Positions 8,029 through 15,550 of a DNA stretch of 39,402 nt are shown piece after piece. Position 1 is the first letter of the stretch, and each line of letters starts with the position of its first letter. The DNA is from Bacteroidales bacterium. Lineage in GTDB: Bacteria; Bacteroidota; Bacteroidia; Bacteroidales; Muribaculaceae. The notes below the pieces were generated by a model. The model searched no databases. It was not told the origin of the DNA and saw only the letters and a list, made by a program, of their open reading frames with translations. The translations under genes and the position numbers were made by a program. The stretch covers positions 1 through 39,402 of the forward strand of contig JAAVFI010000047.1 in assembly GCA_014800815.1 (NCBI GenBank), in the 5' to 3' direction.

Positions 8029-8628
8029 ATGAAAAGAACCTTAGGTCTACTACTCTTGTTGACGCTTTCCGCCCTCGGGATGTGCGCACAAGGTCTGTAC
8101 GTTGGCGTGGAGGGCCTGAAAACCTTCGAAAAAGATCAGTCGAATTCTAATTGGGAATTCGGTGCATACGCATCGTATTCACACCCGCTCTTCATGCGCT
8201 TGGGATTCGATGTTCAGGCCGGCCTGTACACTCAGTATTTTAATGACGGTACTACCAGTTCTTTCATGGACGCTATACCATATCCCGACTGGGTGCCCCC
8301 AAAATACGATATATATGCTGTGACTTTTGGCGGTAAATTAGGTGCCCACCTTACACTGAAGGTCGCAGGGCCGATTTCAATCTTTACCGGGCCAAGTGTA
8401 AGATGCAATTTCTTCCAGAAAGATTACCGCAGGCTTGAAGGAGAAAAGTATCATGCAGAGGATTACGATCTGCGTCGTGCGGTAATGCAATGGGGCTTGG
8501 GTCTTTCAGGAGATTTCAAACGGTTCAGAGTCAGACTCTCGTGGGAAGCCGATATCACCAAGGCTTGCGAAGATAGTGATAAGGCACACCAAAATGGTGT
8601 GATGCTATCGCTGGCATACAGATTGTAA
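8029..8628 (+). CDS. Probable outer-membrane beta-barrel protein
   Basis: 199 aa. N-terminal Sec signal peptide MKRTLGLLLLLTLSALGMCA with likely cleavage after the Ala before QGLYVGVEG. The mature part shows alternating aromatic and glycine-rich strands (LYVGVEGLKTF, FGAYASYSHP, VQAGLYTQYF, VTFGGKLGAHLTL, ISIFTGPSVRC, QWGLGLSGDF) and ends in LSLAYRL, a typical barrel C-terminus ending in a hydrophobic residue. Probably a small eight-strand barrel of the OmpA/OprF-like N-terminal type, but the specific family is not recognised. Own promoter upstream and hairpin downstream suggest a single-gene unit. Confidence 0.75.
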   Translation: MKRTLGLLLLLTLSALGMCAQGLYVGVEGLKTFEKDQSNSNWEFGAYASYSHPLFMRLGFDVQAGLYTQYFNDGTTSSFMDAIPYPDWVPPKYDIYAVTFGGKLGAHLTLKVAGPISIFTGPSVRCNFFQKDYRRLEGEKYHAEDYDLRRAVMQWGLGLSGDFKRFRVRLSWEADITKACEDSDKAHQNGVMLSLAYRL

Positions 8629-8653
8629 AGTACTCCAACTTAACGATTATATC

Positions 8654-8683
8654 GGAGGAACATGCTTGAATGTGTGTTCCTCC
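8654..8683 (+). terminator. Hairpin after the outer-membrane protein gene
   Basis: Perfect 9-bp stem GGAGGAACA/TGTTCCTCC with a 12-nt loop, 25 bases past the stop. No T-run follows, so it may be a 3' end stabiliser rather than a strict intrinsic terminator. Confidence 0.55.
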
Positions 8684-8810
8684 GTTGCATATTGAGTAAT
8701 GGCAAAAAAGCTCAAAAAAGCTTAATTCGGCGGGAATCAGAGCCTTAATCTTGTTGTAACATCATAGTATAACCTGTGATTCAAGTTCCAACTTAAAAAC
8801 CGAAATAAAT

Positions 8811-9320
8811 ATGGGAAGCACTAATTTTCAAGCACGATTACTCTCGGTCCAGCGAAATCTGCTGAACTTTGCCTACACTCTTACATCTGACCGCGATGAT
8901 GCATATGATCTGCTGCAGGACACCACTCTGAAAGCTCTCGACAATGAAGATAAATATGTGGAGAATGTCAACTTCAAGGGGTGGGTGTTCACTATCATGC
9001 GCAACCTCTTTATAAATAAATACAGGCGTCAGAGTCGCTCTACCATAGTTGTGGACCAGAGCGACGATCAGTATATGATAAATCTTTCTCAGGAATCGAC
9101 GGTGGAGAGCCCCGAAGGCTCGATGTCGGAGAAGGAAATCAATGCTGCTATCGCGGGTATCGCCGACGAGTTGCGCGAACCCTTCACGCTCTATGTGTCG
9201 GGATATCACTACGCCGAAATTGCCGAGAAGATGAACCTTCCGCTGGGCACCGTCAAGAGCCGTATCTACATGGCCCGCAAGCGTCTGCAGAGCTCTCTGG
9301 GCGACTATCGCTACGATTGA
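8811..9320 (+). CDS. ECF-type RNA polymerase sigma factor
   Basis: 169 aa. Region 2 (FAYTLTSDRDDAYDLLQDTT, then FKGWVFTIMRNLFINKYRR) and region 4 (LREPFTLYVSGYHYAEIAEKM then PLGTVKSRIYMARKRLQ) are intact, so it is a functional extracytoplasmic-function sigma-70 factor. No anti-sigma gene follows; the next gene is convergent and overlaps its 3' end by 10 bases (9311-9320). It belongs to the stand-alone Bacteroidota ECF type, not the SusCD-linked type, since no TonB receptor or FecR gene is near. Target regulon unknown. Confidence 0.92.
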   Translation: MGSTNFQARLLSVQRNLLNFAYTLTSDRDDAYDLLQDTTLKALDNEDKYVENVNFKGWVFTIMRNLFINKYRRQSRSTIVVDQSDDQYMINLSQESTVESPEGSMSEKEINAAIAGIADELREPFTLYVSGYHYAEIAEKMNLPLGTVKSRIYMARKRLQSSLGDYRYD

Positions 9321-10006
9321 TCTGTGTCGGAGCCGCTGCGGCCCGAAATAGCATTAGACACATACACGGTAAATACAGGGAAAAGTATCAGCCCCATAGC
9401 CGAAAGCACCGTGGCGAGGGCTCGACCTACGTTGGTGTATTCGGTTATCTGGCTGCCTGTTGTGGTCATCGACATCACGGCCCAGTACACTGCCGAGCGG
9501 TAGCTGTGTACGCCCGGATTGATGCCCCCTTCGGCCACGAAGAACATCATGCTGCAGATGTAGAGCATGAACAGGAGCAGCATTATATAGGCGCTGAAAA
9601 GGCTGTTGGCGCGTCCGGCGTTGAAGGCCGTGAGCACGGCGGCAAGCACGAAGGCGGCACGGAATACGGGCACAAGGGCGAGCAGGAAGTTGACCTCCGC
9701 GCCGGGGTTGAAACCGAAGTACCTGAATACCGCCACGTAGGGTATGCACAGCAGCAGGAAGAAAATGTGGCTGTGGAAGAAGTGGCGACGGTCGTCGGAG
9801 AGTATCCACTCGATGACGAGGTCGGCGAAAAACACCGAGCATATCCACAGCTGCATCTTCTCGTAGAATGCGCTGCCTACGAAGGAGTGGCTCGTGAAGG
9901 TATCGTAGCTCGCGATACCCACAAGCAGGCCTGCGCCCGCGAGAACTATCAGGCGGACGGCAAGGATGATATGTTGGACGGTAGGTGACGGTTGACGTGT
10001 CGGCAT
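9311..10006 (-). CDS. Ion-channel-like membrane protein with atypical filter
   Basis: 231 aa. Hydrophobic segments lie near 12-32, 50-68, 80-98, 106-126 and 135-156, then a pore-like loop YWAVMSMTTTGSQIT (174-188) and a final helix GRALATVLSAMGLILFPVFTVY. This is the voltage-gated cation channel layout. A potassium-channel filter would read TTVGYGD; here it is TTTGSQI, so selectivity is uncertain. Segment S4 lacks the regular arginine series of a voltage sensor. It is last in a minus-strand group behind the radical SAM gene (52-base gap), and its 3' end overlaps the convergent sigma factor. Confidence 0.7.
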   Translation of the reverse strand: MPTRQPSPTVQHIILAVRLIVLAGAGLLVGIASYDTFTSHSFVGSAFYEKMQLWICSVFFADLVIEWILSDDRRHFFHSHIFFLLLCIPYVAVFRYFGFNPGAEVNFLLALVPVFRAAFVLAAVLTAFNAGRANSLFSAYIMLLLFMLYICSMMFFVAEGGINPGVHSYRSAVYWAVMSMTTTGSQITEYTNVGRALATVLSAMGLILFPVFTVYVSNAISGRSGSDTDQS

Positions 10007-10058
10007 AAGGGGTGATGAATTTAAGATAAAATTACAACACCCGAGCGGCGGCTTTGGT

Positions 10059-10838
10059 TTAGCCGCTCACCTGTACCGAAAGCCCGGTCTCCTTGGTGAT
10101 GCGTTCGGCAATGGCGTCGAGCTCCTCGCGCGGAATGCGGCGGAGATTTACCTCAGGGGTCGGGCGGTCGATAGTGTATATCATTATGCTGCCCGGATTT
10201 ATCTGCTTGTAGAGCTCGATGAGGGCGTCGATTTCTTCTTTGGTGGTATTGTCTATTACGGTGCCTTCGTGCTCGCCGCGGCAGAGCATGGTCTGCACTA
10301 TAGCCTGCTTGCCGAATGAGGCTATCTGCTCGGCTACCTTGCGGATGCAGTATACGGAGTTGGGGCGGTCGAGCGCATCTACCGTAGTGGCCAGAGCGCT
10401 GTCTATCTTCAGGATATTATTGTCTACCTTGGCGAGAGCCTCTGCTACCGAGGGGTGGCCGAGGCGTGTAGCGTTGCTGAGCACGCTTATCTTCACGTCG
10501 GGGAAGTACTTGTCGCGCAGGGCTATGGTATCGTCTATTATTTCGCCGAAAGCCGGATGCAGCGTCGGCTCGCCGTTGCCGGAGAAGGTGATTACGTCGA
10601 GCGGAAGTTCTTCGTCGTGGAGCTGCTTGAGCTTTGCTTCGAGCTCGTAAGCTACCTGCTCGCGCGAAGGAAGTCCTGACGTACCGGGGCCCTGGGCGTT
10701 GTAGCCTGCCTCGCAATATAGACAGTCGAACGAACAGATTTTGCCGTCGTTGGGCATGAGGTTGATGCCGAGCGACGACCCGAGGCGCCTCGAGTGTATG
10801 GGGCCGAATATGGTGCTGTGAAAGAGTACTGTCTGCAT
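10059..10838 (-). CDS. Radical SAM protein
   Basis: 259 aa from the ATG at 10838, the start chosen because it sits in TAATG with the stop of the upstream permease (1-base overlap). Cluster motif CSFDCLYCEAGY gives the CxxxCxxC of a radical SAM 4Fe-4S site. ITFSGNGEPTLHP is the GGEP-like SAM-binding motif, and SNATRLGHPSV and IVQTMLCRGEHEG follow the barrel order. The family (Fe-S oxidoreductases with N-terminal FGPIHSRRLGSSLGINL) is widespread and of unknown substrate. Its conserved place after a LolC/E permease does not point to a function. Confidence 0.88.
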   Translation of the reverse strand: MQTVLFHSTIFGPIHSRRLGSSLGINLMPNDGKICSFDCLYCEAGYNAQGPGTSGLPSREQVAYELEAKLKQLHDEELPLDVITFSGNGEPTLHPAFGEIIDDTIALRDKYFPDVKISVLSNATRLGHPSVAEALAKVDNNILKIDSALATTVDALDRPNSVYCIRKVAEQIASFGKQAIVQTMLCRGEHEGTVIDNTTKEEIDALIELYKQINPGSIMIYTIDRPTPEVNLRRIPREELDAIAERITKETGLSVQVSG

Positions 10839-12064
10839 TATACGGTTCTCTTGGTGAAAAATAGTGATATTAAAGAAATCAATCCTCCGACGGCAAATAC
10901 AGTGACGAGCACGAGCACTGCGTCGGCGGCGTGCACTTCTACAGGGTAGACGTCGATAGAGAGAGCCGAGGGGTCGGCGCCGAGCTTTATCAGTCCGAAG
11001 TGCTGCTGCGCGAGGGCTAAGATGAGTCCGAGGGCGGTGCCTGCAAGGCCTCCGGCGGCAGTTATCAACCAACCTTCGAGAGCGAAAATGGCGCGGACGG
11101 AGCGTCGGGTGGCGCCCAAAGCCCGCAGAGTACCCATGTCGGTGCGTTTCTCGATGACCATGAGGCTGAGGGTCGACACGATGTTGAACGAGGCTATGAG
11201 CAGGATAAACACGAGCATGAGGAATGTAACCCACTTCTCGACGGCTATCATGCGGTAAGTCTCTGCCTGCTGCTCGCGGCGTCCCTGGACCACGAAGCCG
11301 TCGCCGAGCCTGTCGGCGATGAGTCGCTCCAGCCGGCCGGGGTCTACGCCCTGCGCCGCGTTCACTTCGATAGCCGAGGCCTCGCCTCCGCTGTATTCGA
11401 GCAGGTCGCGGAAAGTGTCGAGCGGCACGAAGATATACTCCGAGTCATATTCAGGCTGGTCGACGCGGAATACTCCCGTCACCGCAAGGTTGAGGCGGCG
11501 GTAAGCTCCCGCGGGATTGGCGGGGTTGATGCGCCCGGTGCGTCGCGGCACAAAGAGCTCCGCCGCAGCGTAGGGCGACGGGCGCAGCCCCGTGCTCATG
11601 GCCACACCTACCGACAACTGGGTGCCGGCGATGCTGTCGGGGAGCCCGTTGACGGGGGTGTACACTCCGTCGATTATCAGGCGGTCGAGATTCATCACAT
11701 CCTCCACGCGGGCGGGGTCTACACCCATTGCAATCACAGGCGTCTGTGCGCCCTCGCCGGCGAGCAAGGCGCGCTCGGTGAGCACCGGCATGGCAGTGGC
11801 CACACCGTCGACACCTTCGAGCGACAGCGCCAGACTGTCGGCCGACACTATTACCTTACCTTTTGTCGGGAGGATACGTATATCCGGGTCTATTGCCGAA
11901 AGATGACCTTCGGCAAGGCCTGTAAAGCCGTTGAACACCGAGAGCACCACCATGATAGCGGCTGTAGCCACGGCGACGCCGGCAATGGAAACGCGGGCGA
12001 TGACGTTGACTGCCTTGTGCGACTTCTTGGCGACAAGGTAGCGGAGCGCAACCCTCGATATCAC
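10838..12064 (-). CDS. LolC/LolE-type ABC transporter permease
   Basis: 408 aa. I chose the GTG at 12064: it forms GTGA with the rbfA stop (4-base overlap) and starts the family-typical ISRVALRYLVAKKSHKAVN. One N-terminal membrane segment (about 20-45, VSIAGVAVATAAIMVVLSVF) is followed by a large periplasmic MacB-like domain, then three C-terminal membrane segments with the FtsX motif (LMVIEKRTDMGTLRALGAT). This is the layout of lipoprotein-releasing permeases that pass lipoproteins from the inner membrane to LolA. No ATPase gene is adjacent, so its LolD partner must be elsewhere. Confidence 0.88.
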   Translation of the reverse strand: MISRVALRYLVAKKSHKAVNVIARVSIAGVAVATAAIMVVLSVFNGFTGLAEGHLSAIDPDIRILPTKGKVIVSADSLALSLEGVDGVATAMPVLTERALLAGEGAQTPVIAMGVDPARVEDVMNLDRLIIDGVYTPVNGLPDSIAGTQLSVGVAMSTGLRPSPYAAAELFVPRRTGRINPANPAGAYRRLNLAVTGVFRVDQPEYDSEYIFVPLDTFRDLLEYSGGEASAIEVNAAQGVDPGRLERLIADRLGDGFVVQGRREQQAETYRMIAVEKWVTFLMLVFILLIASFNIVSTLSLMVIEKRTDMGTLRALGATRRSVRAIFALEGWLITAAGGLAGTALGLILALAQQHFGLIKLGADPSALSIDVYPVEVHAADAVLVLVTVFAVGGLISLISLFFTKRTV

Positions 12065-12396
12065 TGCTTGAGCAGGGAGTCGATGTTCTCGAGGTAGTCG
12101 AGCGAGTCGTCGAGATAGAACTGGAGCTCGGGGCACTTCCTGAGTTGGAAGCGGACTTTCTGTGCCAGTTCGTAGCGAATGGTCTTGGCCGAGGCCTTGA
12201 TGCTCTCAATCATCTCGGGAGCCTTGTCGGAGGGGAATACCGAGAGATATGCTTTGGCGATAGAGAGGTCGGGCGATACGCGCACGGCGCTCACCGATAC
12301 TATCACACCGTGTGTCTTGGCTGTCTGTTGGCGGAAGATTTCACTGAGTTCTTTTTGCAGCAGACGCGATATTTTAGCTTGACGGGTAGTTTCCAT
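12061..12396 (-). CDS. rbfA: Ribosome-binding factor A
   Basis: 111 aa, usual length. RQAKISRLLQKELSEIFRQQ at the N-terminus and VSAVRVSPDLSIAKAYLSVF, then IRYELAQKVRFQLRKCPELQFYLDDSLDY, are the KH-like fold motifs of RbfA, which matures the 30S subunit 16S rRNA 5' end. First gene of the rbfA-permease-radical SAM-channel group; its stop overlaps the permease GTG. Confidence 0.95.
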   Translation of the reverse strand: METTRQAKISRLLQKELSEIFRQQTAKTHGVIVSVSAVRVSPDLSIAKAYLSVFPSDKAPEMIESIKASAKTIRYELAQKVRFQLRKCPELQFYLDDSLDYLENIDSLLKQ

Positions 12397-12441
12397 AGTT
12401 TAATTATTTCTGTTTCCTTTATAAAACACGTCATCAGCCCA

Positions 12442-12449
12442 CAAAGTTA
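12442..12449 (-). promoter_or_regulatory. -7 box of the rbfA promoter
   Basis: Minus strand TAACTTTG, 45 bases upstream of rbfA; no good TTTG at the expected -33 spacing. On the opposite strand TAATTTTG (12463-12470) lies 22 bases before the divergent sigma-54 activator and may be its -7 box. Confidence 0.5.
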
Positions 12450-12492
12450 GCAAAATTTTTTGTAATTTTGTTTTCCGATTCCATTACGACCC

Positions 12493-13746
12493 ATGTCTAA
12501 CGCAACTCCCATAGCAAGCTTTCCGCCTCAGGTTCAGCAGGCAAAGCAGCGGTTCGGCATCATCGGCAACGCTCCGTCGCTGCTGGCTGCCGTAGAGCGT
12601 GCCATACGTGTGGCTCCTATCGACCTGTCGGTTCTCGTCACCGGCGAGAGCGGTACCGGCAAGGAATTTTTCCCTCAGATCATACACGCCTACAGTGCCC
12701 GCAAGCACGCAAAATATATAGCCGTGAACTGCGGCGCCATACCCGAAGGTACTATCGACTCCGAGCTTTTCGGCCACGAGAAAGGTGCTTTCACCGGTGC
12801 CGTCGACTCCCGTAAGGGCTACTTCGAGGAGGCCAACGGCGGCACGATATTCCTCGACGAAGTGGCCGAGCTTCCGCTCACCACTCAGGCCCGGTTGCTG
12901 CGTGTGCTCGAGAGCGGCGAATACCTCAGGGTAGGCTCCTCGACGGTGCAGAAGACCAATATCCGCATCGTTGCCGCCACCAACGTCGACCTCCCCCGTG
13001 CCGTGGCCGAAGGCCGCTTCCGCGAGGACCTTTTCTACCGCCTGTCCACGGTGCAGATACACATTCCGCCTCTGCGCGACCGCGGTAGCGACGTGCGCCT
13101 GCTCGCCCACAAATTCGCCTCCGACTTTGCCGAGCGCTACCGCATGCCCCTCATCCACTTCGATACCGGCGCCGACGACGCCATGCGTCACTACCGCTGG
13201 CCCGGCAATGTGCGTCAGCTCAAGAATGTAGTGGAGCAGGTATCGCTCTTCGAGGCCGGAAACGAGATAACGGAGTCGGTGCTCCACAGCTATCTGCCCG
13301 AGATTTCGTCGAGTTACATCCCCGCTACCGCAGCGGCAGGCTCTCACTCCTACGAGAAAGAGCGCGAGATGCTCCTCAGCATGATTTTCCGCCTCCGCGA
13401 GCGCATCGACGACCTCCAGAAGCGCATCGACAGCAACGAGCGCCCCACACATATCTTCGGCTCCGAGTCGGGCGAGAAGTCGCTCCCCGCATCGCTCATC
13501 ATCCACACCCCCGTGGCCGAACCCAAGGCTGAGAACGATGAGCGGGACGACGACGACCGTCCGCCCTGCAGCGAAGTGAACTACTCCGAGGTGACCGACA
13601 CTCCCGCAACACTGCGCGACAATGAGCGCGACATGATACGACGCTCTCTCGAGCGCAACGGCGGCCACCGCAAGGCTGCTGCTGCCGAACTTCATATATC
13701 TGAACGCACACTTTACCGAAAAATAAAGGAATATGGCCTCGAATAG
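12493..13746 (+). CDS. Sigma-54 dependent transcriptional activator
   Basis: 417 aa. A central AAA+ domain starts almost at the N-terminus: Walker A GESGTGKE (51-58), the sigma-54 contact loop GAFTGA (98-103), Walker B GGTIFLDE (116-123) and sensor YRWPGNVRQLKN. The C-terminus ends in a Fis-type helix-turn-helix (NGGHRKAAAAELHISERTLY). There is no receiver, GAF or PAS domain, so activity is probably set by expression or by a partner protein. It overlaps the downstream lptE-like gene by 14 bases, so it is co-expressed with envelope genes. Confidence 0.93.
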   Translation: MSNATPIASFPPQVQQAKQRFGIIGNAPSLLAAVERAIRVAPIDLSVLVTGESGTGKEFFPQIIHAYSARKHAKYIAVNCGAIPEGTIDSELFGHEKGAFTGAVDSRKGYFEEANGGTIFLDEVAELPLTTQARLLRVLESGEYLRVGSSTVQKTNIRIVAATNVDLPRAVAEGRFREDLFYRLSTVQIHIPPLRDRGSDVRLLAHKFASDFAERYRMPLIHFDTGADDAMRHYRWPGNVRQLKNVVEQVSLFEAGNEITESVLHSYLPEISSSYIPATAAAGSHSYEKEREMLLSMIFRLRERIDDLQKRIDSNERPTHIFGSESGEKSLPASLIIHTPVAEPKAENDERDDDDRPPCSEVNYSEVTDTPATLRDNERDMIRRSLERNGGHRKAAAAELHISERTLYRKIKEYGLE

Positions 13747-14260
13747 ACACTCTGCAACCCTTTGCGCCGCCTTCATGCTGGCGGTGATGATGATATTCGC
13801 GGCCTGCCGTATCACCATAACGATGAACGGTTCGGCGCTCGACTACAACATCTACAAGACCGTGCGCGTAGCCGAGTTCCCTATCCGTGCTGCGCTGGTG
13901 TATCCGCCTCTGCAGCAGACTTTTGAAAACGAGCTCCTCAACTATATTTCAAAGAATACGCGCCTGCAGACCACCGACGGTCCCTCCGACCTCGAAATCG
14001 AAGGCGAAATCACCGGATACAACCTCACCCCGCAGGCCGTGACCGAAAACGGCTACGGCTCGATGACCCGACTCACTATTTCGGTAAGGGTGAAGTATGT
14101 GAACAATAAAGAAGAAAACAAGGATATCGACCAGACTTTCAGCGCTTACCGCGACTTCGATTCGTCGGAAATGCTCACCGATGTCCAGGACCAGCTCTGC
14201 GAGGAAATATCGAAAGAACTTGTAGAACTGATATTTAACGCAACTCTCGGCGACTGGTAA
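13733..14260 (+). CDS. lptE: LptE family lipoprotein
   Basis: 175 aa. N-terminal hydrophobic signal ends in a lipobox-like IFAAC, so it is predicted to be a lipoprotein with Cys at about residue 25. The mature protein has the Bacteroidota LptE pattern: a short beta entry, a segment KTVRVAEFPIRAALVYPPLQQTFENEL, then DLEIEGEITGYNLTPQA and a C-terminal helix. LptE plugs LptD in the outer membrane for lipopolysaccharide insertion. It overlaps the upstream activator by 14 bases and is followed after 4 bases by the next gene. Assignment rests on pattern and lipobox; moderate certainty. Confidence 0.75.
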   Translation: MASNRHSATLCAAFMLAVMMIFAACRITITMNGSALDYNIYKTVRVAEFPIRAALVYPPLQQTFENELLNYISKNTRLQTTDGPSDLEIEGEITGYNLTPQAVTENGYGSMTRLTISVRVKYVNNKEENKDIDQTFSAYRDFDSSEMLTDVQDQLCEEISKELVELIFNATLGDW

Positions 14261-14264
14261 TACT

Positions 14265-15068
14265 ATGGATATGGAAGACAGTCAGCAACTCATAGCGCGG
14301 CTCTGCGCTCTCCCCGACGGTGCGGCCCTCTCGGCCGAAGATACCGCCGCCCTACGGGCTCTCGACGAAGAACACCCCTTCGCCGTAGTCCCCGCCGTGC
14401 TCCTTCTGCGCCATTGCCCCGCCCTCCCCGCCGACGTCACGGCCTCGCTCCGCACCAAGGTTGCGCTTCTCTCATCCGACCCCCGCACCACACTTTTCGC
14501 CGCCCACGGCGACGACTGGGCACGATTCTACCCCGAGCCGGCGGCGCCCGAGGCCATGCAGACCACGAGCGTAATCGACACCTTCCTCAGTACCTACGGC
14601 TCTTGTTCGCCCGAAGAAGAAGCGCTGCTCGAACGCATGATTTTCAATCCTGCGCCCGACTATGCCGAGCTCCTCGCCCGTGAGGAACAGGAAAATCTGC
14701 CCCCCGAAGGTGCCGACGAACCCGGAAGTGCCGACGAGCGCATCAACGCCTTCATCCGCAGCCGACACCCCGCGGCCAATCCGCCCGAACTCCTCCCCGA
14801 CCCCGAGCCGGCTCCCGAACCCGCCCCCGACACAAAGCCCGTGGAGCGCCCCGAACCCTCCGACGATTCGCTTCTCAGCGAGAGTCTTGCTAAAATTTTC
14901 ATAAAACGAGGCAGATATGAGAAGGCTTACGAAATTATATCGGGTTTAAATTTGAAATTTCCAAAAAAAAGTGTTTACTTTGCAGACCAATTGCGATTTC
15001 TGCAAAAATTGATTATAAACCGGCGTCAGCTTGACTCTCAGGAGAACGGCGGCGCACCAGAAAAATAA
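14265..15068 (+). CDS. Uncharacterised protein with Pro-rich linker and TPR-like tail
   Basis: 267 aa, no signal peptide. The N-terminal part (1-160) is Ala/Leu/Glu-rich and helical. It is followed by a Pro/Glu-rich linker around residues 166-205 with repeated PEP/PAP units, then a conserved-looking helical tail (LAKIFIKRGRYEKAYEIISG, then KFPKKSVYFADQLRFLQKL) that resembles one and a half TPR repeats. The last 60 codons are distinctly AT-rich against the GC-rich rest. It lies between lptE and secG in the same operon, so a role in envelope or secretion is plausible but unproven. Confidence 0.7.
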   Translation: MDMEDSQQLIARLCALPDGAALSAEDTAALRALDEEHPFAVVPAVLLLRHCPALPADVTASLRTKVALLSSDPRTTLFAAHGDDWARFYPEPAAPEAMQTTSVIDTFLSTYGSCSPEEEALLERMIFNPAPDYAELLAREEQENLPPEGADEPGSADERINAFIRSRHPAANPPELLPDPEPAPEPAPDTKPVERPEPSDDSLLSESLAKIFIKRGRYEKAYEIISGLNLKFPKKSVYFADQLRFLQKLIINRRQLDSQENGGAPEK

Positions 15069-15080
15069 GCTAAATAAACT

Positions 15081-15464
15081 ATGCACGCAGTAGTTATCGT
15101 ACTCACAGTGATTGTTGCTGTTCTTCTTATCGGCATCGTCCTCATCCAGAAGTCTAAGGGCGGAGGCCTCTCATCACAGTTCGGTGGTGCAGGTTCCGTT
15201 ATGGGCGTACGTCAGACCAACAGCTTCCTCGAAAAAGCAACCTGGACTCTCGTGAGCATCCTCGCTGTCCTTTCGATTATCTCAGCATTCACCATGCCCC
15301 GCTCAAACGGCGCAGCTCAGATCCGCACTCAGCAGGCTGAAGCTCCCGCTGCCGTTGAAATCCCCGCAGGTCAGTTCGACACACCCGCAACTCTTCCTAC
15401 CGACATCGATGCGACTGAAGCAGCTGAAGCTGAAACTCCCGCTGCCGCAGGTGTTGAGGAATAA
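15081..15464 (+). CDS. secG: Preprotein translocase subunit SecG
   Basis: 127 aa. Two membrane segments (about 4-22 and 53-70) flank the cytoplasmic loop KSKGGGLSSQFGGAGSVMG, the SecG hallmark, followed by an acidic Ala-rich tail common in Bacteroidota SecG. Works with SecYE in the inner membrane. Last gene of the operon before a strong hairpin. Confidence 0.93.
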   Translation: MHAVVIVLTVIVAVLLIGIVLIQKSKGGGLSSQFGGAGSVMGVRQTNSFLEKATWTLVSILAVLSIISAFTMPRSNGAAQIRTQQAEAPAAVEIPAGQFDTPATLPTDIDATEAAEAETPAAAGVEE

Positions 15465-15498
15465 GTCGCTGTAGTAATCTTGAAACATAAAAATATCG

Positions 15499-15529
15499 TA
15501 GCGGCGCCGGCAGTGATGCAGCGCCGCTA
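15499..15529. terminator. Strong hairpin between secG and the U32 gene
   Basis: Perfect 9-bp stem TAGCGGCGC/GCGCCGCTA with a 13-nt loop, 34 bases after secG. No T-run follows on the plus strand, so termination may be partial and the U32 gene may still be reached by read-through. Confidence 0.55.
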
Positions 15530-15550
15530 TACTCATATAGTTACGAAAAT

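Noticed and set aside
10839-11234. N-terminal extension of the radical SAM protein
   Set aside because: The extra 132 codons are Arg/Pro-rich shadow of the permease gene; the ATG at 10838 overlaps the permease stop and starts a family-like sequence.
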